From the NCBI GenBank assembly GCA_902462635.1, contig CABQCN010000136.1, forward strand, positions 1 through 5,110: a DNA stretch of 5,110 nt, in the 5' to 3' direction. The first letter of the stretch is position 1; each line of letters begins with the position of its first letter. The notes beneath the pieces are model-generated. The model made no database searches, was not told the origin of the DNA, and worked only from the letters and a program-made list of their open reading frames with translations. The DNA comes from an uncultured Oscillospiraceae bacterium. Lineage in GTDB: Bacteria > Bacillota > Clostridia > UBA1212 > UBA1255. Positions 1 to 4,897 of this stretch are shown piece by piece. Both the position numbers and the translations under genes were made by a program.

Positions 1-31
1 GAGGTCACGAGTTCAAGTCTCGTAAACAGCT
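1..31 (+). tRNA. 3' part of a tRNA gene (possibly tRNA-Gly), cut by the window start
   Basis: The first 31 bases read as the end of a tRNA. Bases 2-6 fit a variable loop, bases 7-11 (acgag) pair with 19-23 (ctcgt) around a TTCAAGT T-loop, bases 24-30 (aaacagc) would be the 3' acceptor strand, and T31 the discriminator. CCA is not encoded. G1:C72, C2:G71 and U73 are glycine identity elements, but the anticodon lies outside the window, so the isotype is a guess. A tyrosine recombinase gene follows within 300 bp, which suggests that this tRNA end is the attachment site of an integrated element. Confidence 0.75.
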
Positions 32-76
32 CGAAAAAGCCCGGCAACCACCGGACAAAGTAAAGCCAAAACAATG

Positions 77-113
77 AAAAAGCGCGTAGGTCAATAGATT
101 TACGCGCTTTTTT
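77..113 (+). terminator. rho-independent terminator downstream of the tRNA
   Basis: AAAAAGCGCGTA at 77-88 is perfectly complementary to TACGCGCTTTTT at 101-112, with a 12-nt loop and a run of six T at 108-113. The A-run on the left arm means it could also work on the minus strand. It most likely ends the tRNA transcript and shields the integrase region from it. Confidence 0.85.
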
Positions 114-164
114 CGTTATTTATCCCGACATTAAAAAGCCAGTATAAAGACAGTCGCCGGTTAC

Positions 165-230
165 TAAATCGATACCAGTACACCCATTTATTCTTTGGTA
201 TCTATTTAGTCCGTTTTTGGTATCGATTTA
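165..230. repeat. three copies of a 13-bp motif, candidate integrase arm-type sites
   Basis: TGGTATCGATTTA occurs at 218-230, as a one-mismatch copy (TGGTATCTATTTA) at 196-208, and in exact inverted orientation at 165-177. The two direct copies start exactly 22 bp apart, about two helical turns. The inverted copy and the middle copy share two further bases (AGT after TTT). The cluster lies between the tRNA end and the integrase gene. The integrase has an N-terminal arm-binding domain, so these are reasonable arm-type sites, by analogy with lambda Int and CTn integrases. No other copy was seen in the window. Confidence 0.6.
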
Positions 231-246
231 CATCAAAAGTCCTGCA

Positions 247-278
247 TTTGCCCATTGATTGTCAGAGTTTTATAATGA
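247..278 (+). promoter_or_regulatory. possible integrase promoter
   Basis: TTTG at 247-250 followed after 20 bp by TATAATGA at 271-278 resembles a Bacteroidetes -33/-7 pair, although the -7 element matches TAnnTTTG poorly. An alternative -7, TAAATTTG at 288-295, matches the consensus fully but lacks a TTTG at the right distance. Either would give a short leader before the ATG at 316. Confidence 0.3.
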
Positions 279-315
279 CAAAGGAATTAAATTTGTCGTA
301 CTTAAAACTAACATT

Positions 316-1618
316 ATGAAAAGCAGTAATGTAAGTAGAAACACTTTCAGAATCCTGTTTTATGCCAAGCCAATAAACAAAACTGGCAAATTACCGCTCA
401 TGGTGCGCATTACGGTCAACGGAGAAAGAGCAGTATTCAAAACTACCTCTGAAGCATCGCCGGACATTTGGGATCAAAAACGCGGGATAGCAATAGGCAG
501 ATCGAACGAAGCATTGACAAACAATACAGAGATTCAAAATATCAACGCAAAAATTACAACGATCTATAATCGAATGAAACTGGCAGAACATATTACTGCT
601 GAAAAGATCAAAAATGAATTATTGGGACGTGTTCAATCCTCACATACCCTCCTTAAACTATTCCGAGAGCATAACGAGCGGGAGGAAATTTTATTCAAAG
701 CCAATAAACGCGCAGCCTCTACCTATAAACGTTACCTGCTAACCTACCGTCGTATTGAAACATATCTAAAACAAGTGCACCACGTTACAGACATAGCCCT
801 GTCGGACTTGAATTATCATTTTATTTGTGGATTTGCTGCATTTTTATACGGTAATTACGCTATGGAACGAAACTCGGCTATAAAGCTGATACAAATATTC
901 CGGAAAATCATTATTGAGGCAATCCGAAATGACTATATCCGTAAAGACCCATTTGTTGGTTTTAGTCTCGCATTGGATAGTGTAGATCCCGCTTTCTTGA
1001 ACGAACAAGAATTGATAACAATAATGCAACGAGAATTTTACAATGCCCCTTACCTCGATTTAACAAGAGACATGTTTGTATTTAGTTGCTTCACCGGACT
1101 TGCCTTTTGTGATATTCAAAAATCGAAAAAACGAAATCATAAAAAACTTCGACGGTAAATTATGGATATGTACAGAAAGACTGAAAACAAAAACCAAAGT
1201 TAAAGTTCCACTTCTCGATACTCCTATCAAACTTTATGAAAAATATAAAAATGCACGTAAAGACGAGTATCTTTCCCCAAATGCCAATCATCAAACCATT
1301 AACCGACATTTGAAATCAATAGCACGTTATTGTGACATAAAAAAGAATTTGACTTATCACCTCGCTCGGCATACATTCGGAACAACAGTTACGACACTTC
1401 ATGGCGTAGCACTTCGGGAGGTTGCCAAACTCATGGGACATACTAATACAAAAACGACCGAACATTATGCATGAGTACTGGATCAACAACTCAGCAACAC
1501 TATGATCGGACTAAACGACCGAATAAAAAATATGCAAAATAGTATAAACCATAGCCGCTCCGGTTTATCCGGAGCGGCTGAAAACAGAATACGTCAAAAG
1601 TGCTATTGCTTCTTATAA
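316..1618 (+). pseudogene. tyrosine recombinase (Bacteroidetes-type integrase), broken by a frameshift and an internal stop
   Basis: A site-specific recombinase of the phage integrase family, which would insert and excise the element at the tRNA. After frame correction the order is typical: arm-DNA-binding domain (about residues 8-90, with LPLMVRITVNGE), SAM-like core-binding domain (about 110-215), then the catalytic domain. RDMFVFSCFTGLAF stands where many integrases carry the first catalytic Arg; its absence is known for CTnDOT-type Int. LTYHLARHTF is the HxxR box and LMGHTNTKTTEHYA holds the nucleophile Tyr. The first frame ends at 1158. Removing one A from the run at 1126-1131 restores a co-linear protein. 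A TGA at 1472-1474 follows HYA, where relatives usually continue; the frame then runs on as VLDQQLSNTMIGLNDR to a stop at 1616-1618. I prefer ATG 316 over the upstream TTG 259 because homologues start near there. Two lesions suggest a decayed gene, though one could be a sequencing error. Confidence 0.85.
1553..1579. terminator. strong hairpin between convergent integrase and toxin genes
   Basis: AGCCGCTCCGG at 1553-1563 is perfectly complementary to CCGGAGCGGCT at 1569-1579, with a 5-nt TTTAT loop. It lies between the end of the integrase remnant and the end of the toxin gene, so a bidirectional terminator is the natural reading. Neither side has a clean T-run, so termination would be atypical or weak. 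Confidence 0.55.
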
Positions 1619-1878
1619 TGGTCCGCACAATAGAGAATCAACACCTCCACAATCTCATCGTCGATTCGATAAATAAGCCGATGTTCGCCTGAAATACGCC
1701 GAGACCAATAACCCACAAATTCATGTTTGAGTTGTTCAGGTTTCCCGGTACCGGTCTTCGGATGTTCTTTCAATTCTTTGATAAGGCTTTCCAGTTTCTT
1801 CAACAAGCCTCTATTTCCTGTTTTCGTCAAGTATTCAATGTCCTCCTCTGCATTTTTGGTTAGTACTATATTATACAT
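1603..1878 (-). CDS. yoeB: YoeB/Txe-family toxin (RelE superfamily mRNA interferase)
   Basis: A 91-aa toxin of the type II YefM-YoeB kind. The family binds the ribosomal A site and cleaves mRNA, arresting translation. The family core is clear: GTGKPEQLKH around residues 43-52, GYWSRRISGEHRLIYRI at 56-72 and the C-terminal DHY. The residues matching the YoeB catalytic set are Glu48, Arg67, His87 and Tyr88, all present, so an active enzyme is likely. Length is close to the usual 84-90 aa. I chose ATG at 1878; a TTG two codons upstream (1884) is possible. The start overlaps the end of the antitoxin gene by 8 bp, so translation is probably coupled. Antitoxin-toxin complex normally represses the operon. 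Confidence 0.9.
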   Translation of the reverse strand: MYNIVLTKNAEEDIEYLTKTGNRGLLKKLESLIKELKEHPKTGTGKPEQLKHEFVGYWSRRISGEHRLIYRIDDEIVEVLILYCADHYKKQ

Positions 1879-2131
1879 TCCCAAATAGTTTTTTAAGTTT
1901 ATCGTCCGTCAACGGGCTAACTTCGCCACGTTTAGCCTGTTCGATGGACTGTAATAGTCTGTTTCTGACTTCGGGAATCGTCAGAAAATGATCCGTATCG
2001 GACATATCTTCACTCGGCACCAAGCGGATGGATTTTCCCCCGCCCATAGTCACGACGACACATTCGGTGGAAGCCAAGTCCAAATATTTTTTCAGATTCT
2101 CTCGAAGTTCAGTTTTTGTAATGGCGATCAT
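1871..2131 (-). CDS. yefM: YefM/Phd-family antitoxin
   Basis: An 86-aa antitoxin partner of the overlapping YoeB-type toxin. The N-terminal half has the Phd/YefM fold signature (MIAITKTELRENLKKYLDLA, then VVVTMGGGKSIRLVPSEDM), which dimerises and binds operator DNA. The C-terminal half (TIPEVRNRLLQSIEQAKRGE onward) aligns with the YefM segment that wraps the toxin. I chose ATG at 2131 because homologues begin MIAIT and an AGGA lies about 8 nt before it. An upstream in-frame ATG at 2146 would add MRKNV. It is first in the operon, as usual for this family, and is probably autoregulating; candidate operator repeats lie at 2170-2194 and 2441-2464. In the cell it is expected to be labile to proteases. 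The family call is firm; the operator is inferred. Confidence 0.88.
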   Translation of the reverse strand: MIAITKTELRENLKKYLDLASTECVVVTMGGGKSIRLVPSEDMSDTDHFLTIPEVRNRLLQSIEQAKRGEVSPLTDDKLKKLFGNV

Positions 2132-2460
2132 AACATTTTTCCTCATTAAAATGGTCCTCGTTCGGACTTCTCTACTATTAACAGCTCTACTATTGTACTC
2201 TTAAATTTTGTCTCGTCTGTTTTCTCTTATTTCCTTTGGTTCTGTTCGTCTGTAAATTATCAATCCCTAAATTCAAATCAGAATACTCGTAACAATCAAA
2301 TCAATCCGTGCTTATTTTCACAAAACAATTCAAAGCAAATTAGTCTAAAATCTTGTCAGTTCTTTTGTTTACAAATCGTTCAGCATGATGTTCTTACAAA
2401 TTCAAACAAATTCCAGTTCAGTATTCTCCTTAAAAAGACACATTATTACGTACATTATTC
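2132..2460 (-). promoter_or_regulatory. long untranslated leader of the toxin-antitoxin operon, no gene seen
   Basis: If transcription starts near 2460, the antitoxin mRNA has a leader of roughly 330 nt. It holds no ORF of useful length and is notably poor in C on the minus strand, with A, T and G dominating. A 10-bp direct repeat lies near its 3' end. I see no strong hairpin in it. A second promoter nearer the antitoxin cannot be excluded, but I found no good TAnnTTTG there. Confidence 0.4.
2170..2194 (-). repeat. 10-bp direct repeat upstream of the antitoxin
   Basis: CTCTACTATT occurs at 2170-2179 and again at 2185-2194, a 15-bp period; on the antitoxin strand it reads AATAGTAGAG twice. 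It lies about 40 bp upstream of the antitoxin start, a usual place for an operator or a translational control site. No function can be read directly. Confidence 0.5.
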
Positions 2461-2464
2461 CGTA
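2441..2464 (-). repeat. 12-bp tandem repeat over the predicted transcription start, candidate operator
   Basis: CATTATTACGTA at 2441-2452 is followed directly by CATTATTCCGTA at 2453-2464 (11 of 12 identical). On the minus strand this puts two TGTACG hexamers 12 bp apart immediately downstream of, and overlapping, the TATATTTG element. E. coli YefM recognises a TGTACA core, so an antitoxin operator is a plausible but untested reading. Confidence 0.5.
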
Positions 2465-2495
2465 CAAATATAATACCTGTTTTTCAAATTCCAAA
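2465..2495 (-). promoter_or_regulatory. consensus Bacteroidetes promoter firing leftward
   Basis: On the minus strand, TTTG (complement of 2492-2495) is followed after exactly 19 bp by TATATTTG (complement of 2465-2472). This is a full match to the Bacteroidetes -33 TTTG / -7 TAnnTTTG consensus with standard spacing. Transcription would start near 2460 and run toward the toxin-antitoxin genes, which are the only genes downstream on that strand. Confidence 0.75.
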
Positions 2496-2584
2496 CATAT
2501 TCCCCGATTTTTTTCGGACCATCAAATTCCGGGGAAAGGTATTTTTGATTTCCCGTCTACATAGCTGTATGTAATGGGGGCCTA

Positions 2585-3019
2585 TTATCGTTCAGCGGCT
2601 TTTTTCATCAGTTCGTATATTCGCGGATAGAAAGCGAAATGCAGGATAGAATAAGGTGCCGGGATATTCTTTTCCCGCAGCGTAATGGCATAGCGCACGA
2701 CTTTCTGGAACAGGTAGAAGTTTCGGCTTATCGTCCGGCCAGATGTCCGGTATTCCGTCCCCAATACATCGGAGTAAACCTCGTCGTGCGCCCGGTATGC
2801 CTTCAGGTAGAGCACCAACGGCAGCTCGTCGTCCGGTTCGGCGGCTCCGACCAGAACCAGCAGGCGTAATCGCAGCGGATCGCCCGTCGTCCAGCCCCGC
2901 AGCAAGTCGAGGGGGATTTCGTCTGCCTCGACCAGCGGAACCCGGCAGGTACGGAAAAATTCGACGCTCCGGTCATAAATGTCCTTTCCTTCGGCCGAGA
3001 GCCGGTCATATTCTCTCAT
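2585..3019 (-). CDS. uncharacterised protein, shorter member of a tandem paralogous pair
   Basis: I do not recognise this 144-aa protein. It has no signal peptide or membrane segment and is rich in charged and aromatic residues, so a soluble, mostly helical cytoplasmic protein is likely. It aligns along most of its length with the protein encoded just upstream: IPLDLLRGW (36-43) with IPQEYLDAW, LPLVLYLKAYRAHDE with LPFRVFMEAQAGHDD, EYRTSG (89-94) with DYRTPG, and NFYLFQ (100-105) with NFFRFQ. It lacks about 30 N-terminal residues and the C-terminal extension of its partner. The two genes are 44 bp apart on one strand and probably form an operon. High GC matches its neighbour and differs sharply from the AT-rich island beyond its 3' end. 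No conserved catalytic triad is obvious; the shared HD pair (78-79) is worth testing. Confidence 0.72.
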   Translation of the reverse strand: MREYDRLSAEGKDIYDRSVEFFRTCRVPLVEADEIPLDLLRGWTTGDPLRLRLLVLVGAAEPDDELPLVLYLKAYRAHDEVYSDVLGTEYRTSGRTISRNFYLFQKVVRYAITLREKNIPAPYSILHFAFYPRIYELMKKAAER

Positions 3020-3063
3020 TTGGTCTGTAAAGCGGGTGAGCAGTCGTTATCGAATCGGTCTTT

Positions 3064-3672
3064 TCAGCAAAGTTTCTTTTCGGTATCCCCGTCGATACTC
3101 TCGGCGATGAAATAGTTCGCCAGGTCGCGCATTTCTTCGACGGTTTCGGGCTCGATGCCCAGACGCAATGCGTAAGGTTCCAGCGTGCGCAGCATCGGCG
3201 TGTAATGAAAAAAGTCGAGCGGCCGCACCGTCGGCAGCGCCACACCCTGCTGCCGGGCTTCCCGGAGCAGACGCAGGAGATATTGGAAACGGAAGAAATT
3301 TACCGTCAGCAAGGGGCCGGGCGTCCTGTAATCTTCCTCGTCCCGCAGGATAGAATAATAGTCGTCGTGCCCGGCCTGCGCTTCCATGAACACCCGGAAA
3401 GGCAGGGTTCGTTCGTTGTCCGCCTCCATGTCATGCCGCTGTATGTAGTCGGTATAAGCATCTATATCCTCGACATACCACGCATCGAGGTATTCTTGCG
3501 GAATCTGATGCTGCGTCAACTCCGGTGTGAGATGCACTTGCAGAAAGTAGCGGATTTTCTCGTAGGGCGAAGCCCCGGCGGACGGGGGTGCGAAAGTTTC
3601 CAGCGCGATGCGGTGGTAGTCGCGCCGGAACTGACGTAATTTTTCCTCACGTTCGGGATTTTTCTTTTTCAT
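3064..3672 (-). CDS. uncharacterised protein, longer member of a tandem paralogous pair
   Basis: I do not recognise this 202-aa protein. The N-terminus is strongly basic (MKKKNPEREEKLRQFRRDYH) and without a signal peptide. The middle carries the features shared with its neighbour: GHDDYY (101-106), DYRTPG (114-119) and NFFRFQ (125-130), followed by a Leu/Arg-rich helix (YLLRLLREARQ). The C-terminus ends in a separate acidic helical stretch (EPETVEEMRDLANYF, 175-189) absent from the paralogue. The ATG at 3672 is preceded by AGGA at a suitable distance, about 8 nt. It is first in the pair, directly after a leftward terminator-like hairpin at 3705-3734, so its promoter should lie in the short gap or upstream through read-through; I find no consensus one. 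Tandem duplication is inferred from motif order. Confidence 0.75.
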   Translation of the reverse strand: MKKKNPEREEKLRQFRRDYHRIALETFAPPSAGASPYEKIRYFLQVHLTPELTQHQIPQEYLDAWYVEDIDAYTDYIQRHDMEADNERTLPFRVFMEAQAGHDDYYSILRDEEDYRTPGPLLTVNFFRFQYLLRLLREARQQGVALPTVRPLDFFHYTPMLRTLEPYALRLGIEPETVEEMRDLANYFIAESIDGDTEKKLC

Positions 3673-3697
3673 CCGATTCCTGTAATGAAATTTCCAT

Positions 3698-3734
3698 GAA
3701 GAAAGACAGCGCGGGCCTCGTGTCCCGCGCTGTC
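3698..3734 (-). terminator. leftward terminator-like hairpin before the 202-aa gene
   Basis: GACAGCGCGGG at 3705-3715 pairs perfectly with CCCGCGCTGTC at 3724-3734 across an 8-nt loop. On the minus strand the stem is followed by TTTCTTC. It ends whatever transcript comes from the right about 30 bp before the start of the 202-aa gene. Confidence 0.7.
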
Positions 3735-3755
3735 ATCCCCGGAGGGTAAAACATA

Positions 3756-3801
3756 GGAAAGGACGGGAACCGGCCGTAGCACTTTGCTTTCCGTCCTTTC
3801 C
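3756..3801. repeat. long inverted repeat
   Basis: GGAAAGGACGG at 3756-3766 pairs perfectly with CCGTCCTTTCC at 3791-3801; three more pairs (one G-T) extend the stem inward to 14. The minus-strand flank is TATGTTTTACC, only a weak T-run, so termination is less certain than at the neighbouring hairpins. Confidence 0.6.
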
Positions 3802-3864
3802 GGAAACCACGAAATCTTGCGGAATTTACGAGTGGTTTTTATCATGGATTCTGCCGATTTGCAT

Positions 3865-3908
3865 AAAAAGGTCCGGAACAACCGTCCGCAGGGACGCCGT
3901 TCCGAACC
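3865..3908 (-). terminator. leftward rho-independent terminator
   Basis: A two-part stem: GGTCCGGAAC (3870-3879) with GTTCCGAACC (3899-3908), and inside it CGTCC (3883-3887) with GGACG (3892-3896) around a GCAG loop. The one imperfect pair is C-A on the plus strand but G-U on the minus strand, and the T5 run (complement of 3865-3869) follows on the minus strand, so it is oriented leftward. Confidence 0.75.
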
Positions 3909-3951
3909 TCTGCCCGAACTGTTGATTATGAAAAAGTTGCATGAAATGCCG

Positions 3952-4017
3952 AAAAAAGGGAGCGCGGTGACCTTTCGGACGTGAGCCGCTCGGTGCGTGC
4001 GGTCGCGGTGCGCTCCC
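3952..4017 (-). terminator. leftward terminator-like hairpin with a long loop
   Basis: GGGAGCGC (3958-3965) pairs with GCGCTCCC (4010-4017), followed on the minus strand by six T (complement of 3952-3957). The 44-nt loop can form a small inner GACC/GGTC helix. The long loop makes it weaker than the others. Confidence 0.5.
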
Positions 4018-4186
4018 CGTGCAGGGCGGGACGCATCCCTGCGGATATAAGGAAAGGAGGACGGCCGAACCGCGTGCGTGGAAACGGACCCCCGACGGTA
4101 TTTCCGGAACGCGGTCCCGGCTCTGCTCACCCGTTGCAGGTTCCGGGAAATGGCCGATCCTCCCGATACGACAGCGGTAGGTTCGG

Positions 4187-4250
4187 AAAAAGGGGACGGG
4201 ACAGGATGATTCCGTTCGTAATATGTATTTATAAAAGATGTCCCGTCCCC
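4187..4250 (-). terminator. leftward terminator-like hairpin with a 12-bp perfect stem
   Basis: GGGGACGGGACA (4192-4203) pairs perfectly with TGTCCCGTCCCC (4239-4250) across a 35-nt AT-rich loop. On the minus strand five T (complement of 4187-4191) follow directly. Confidence 0.68.
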
Positions 4251-4265
4251 GACTTCGTTATTATG

Positions 4266-4303
4266 AAAAAGAGACGCGGCGAGGCCGTCCCGGATGCGCC
4301 GCG
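4266..4303 (-). terminator. leftward terminator-like hairpin
   Basis: CGCGGCG (4275-4281) pairs with CGCCGCG (4297-4303) across a 15-nt loop. On the minus strand it is followed by TCTCTTTTTC. Confidence 0.6.
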
Positions 4304-4312
4304 ACATGACAT

Positions 4313-4348
4313 AAAAAGCGCGGCGCTCAAATCCGTAACGCACCGCGC
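4313..4348 (-). terminator. leftward terminator-like hairpin
   Basis: GCGCGGCGC (4318-4326) pairs with GCACCGCGC (4340-4348). The single irregular pair is C-A on plus and G-U on minus, and TTTTT (complement of 4313-4317) follows on minus, so both signs point to the minus strand. Confidence 0.7.
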
Positions 4349-4493
4349 GCTCACCTAAATCTGAATAGAATATTATATAGATATTTCCCCTTCCCGGTTG
4401 GCATGAACCCGCATATCCACCGGTTCTGCGACCGTAAGGCAGGTAGAAATGGTTAGTGAAGGAAAAAGGTATCGGTTTTGCTATGATAGGGAC

Positions 4494-4524
4494 AAAAAAG
4501 GCATAAATAACGGATGCCGTTATT
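4494..4524 (-). terminator. terminator of the predicted structured RNA
   Basis: Two mutually exclusive hairpins precede a T6 run (complement of 4494-4499). One is an 8-bp perfect stem, AATAACGG (4506-4513) with CCGTTATT (4517-4524), loop of three. The other is GGCAT (4500-4504) with ATGCC (4514-4518), which abuts the T-run directly and so would be the terminating form. Confidence 0.65.
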
Positions 4525-4868
4525 CTATGGGTATCTTTATATGATAATGTATTTGACCGTAACATAGCGGGCGTATAGCTACCTCGTGCTTGCGTCCGGC
4601 CATAAAAAACTCGGACGCAGACTACAACCCCAACGGTCGGCCTTCGGAAGCCTTGCACGGTAGTTGTCCTTACGCCCGAGCCGCCCCTACCTAAAGGCAG
4701 GGGCTTAACTCAGGTTTCAGACAAAACTTATGCCGTGCAGATAAATTTCCGAAGTTTACCGTTGGCTCTAAGGTTTGTCTTAACCTTTATCTCAATATGT
4801 TACGGTTTATACCGTATTCTGAAAGTGCAAAAATAGCATATTCCTGTTGATTAAGTAAGTAGTAACAT
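4494..4868 (-). ncRNA. predicted structured non-coding RNA, about 370 nt, family unknown
   Basis: No gene is convincing here on either strand, but the stretch holds a complete set of RNA-gene signs on the minus strand: a TATATTTG promoter element, nested helices and a T6 terminator. The helices, in plus coordinates, are: a closing stem 4556-4566 with 4796-4806 (11 bp, perfect, 229 bases apart); 4568-4575 with 4671-4678 (8 bp); 4579-4583 with 4659-4663 and 4586-4589 with 4655-4658; 4591-4598 with 4612-4619 (8 bp); 4639-4652 as a small hairpin; 4683-4691 with 4696-4704 (loop TTTA on minus); and 4739-4745 with 4786-4792. Irregular pairs in two hairpins are G-U on minus but A-C on plus, which supports the minus strand. 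The hairpin with CCTTTAGG at its tip resembles IS200/IS605-type ends, so an omega-RNA relative is one option. No tmRNA or RNase P motifs were found. Confidence 0.6.
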
Positions 4869-4871
4869 TTG

Positions 4872-4879
4872 CAAATATA
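4872..4879 (-). promoter_or_regulatory. -7 promoter element of the predicted RNA
   Basis: The complement of 4872-4879 reads TATATTTG, followed by C, a full match to the Bacteroidetes -7 consensus TAnnTTTG. Transcription would begin near 4868 and run leftward. No TTTG stands 19-21 bp upstream; that position is covered by the 36-bp palindrome, suggesting that a bound protein controls or assists this promoter. Confidence 0.55.
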
Positions 4880-4897
4880 GAATATTTTTTCAGATAA

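Larger units (their letters stand above)
3673..4360 (-). other. gene-poor, GC-rich stretch packed with leftward hairpins
   Basis: About 690 bases with no convincing gene. The longest open frame here (minus, 4658 to 3669) is Arg/Ser/Phe-rich and runs straight through every hairpin; I do not accept it as a protein. The stretch holds seven strong terminator-like inverted repeats, listed separately, plus two without T-runs: 4100-4110 with 4140-4151 (11 bp, one bulge) and 4021-4026 with 4037-4042 (6 bp). The hairpins do not share sequence. Short plus-strand frames beginning ATGAAAAAG at 3928 and 4264 start within the complement of T-runs and are probably accidental. Confidence 0.6.

Noticed and set aside
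1126..1132. Programmed -1 ribosomal frameshift at AAAAAAC in the integrase
   Set aside because: Joining the two integrase frames needs a +1 shift (loss of one base), the opposite of what this heptamer promotes, and a second stop further down still breaks the gene.
2402..2455. 17-codon minus-strand frame starting ATGTACGTA in the toxin-antitoxin leader
   Set aside because: Its ATG lies almost at the predicted transcription start with no ribosome binding site, and the peptide is not recognisable.
2743..3030. Plus-strand open frames opposite the 144-aa gene
   Set aside because: They are low-complexity Pro/Arg/Ala translations antisense to a gene supported by its paralogue.
3205..3639. Plus-strand 144-codon open frame opposite the 202-aa gene
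   Set aside because: It mirrors the minus-strand gene, whose motifs are shared with its paralogue, so the antisense frame is a shadow.
3922..4270. CRISPR-like or direct repeat array, from two copies of ATTATGAAAAAG
   Set aside because: There are only two copies, 335 bp apart, explained by the complement of terminator T-runs; there is no regular spacing and no cas gene.
3981..4358. Plus-strand 125-codon open frame
   Set aside because: It runs antisense through several terminator-like hairpins, is Arg/Pro-rich, has no recognisable domain and no plausible ribosome binding site.
4494..4868. tmRNA or RNase P RNA
   Set aside because: The size fits, but there is no tRNA-like end or tag reading frame, and none of the conserved RNase P core motifs were found.
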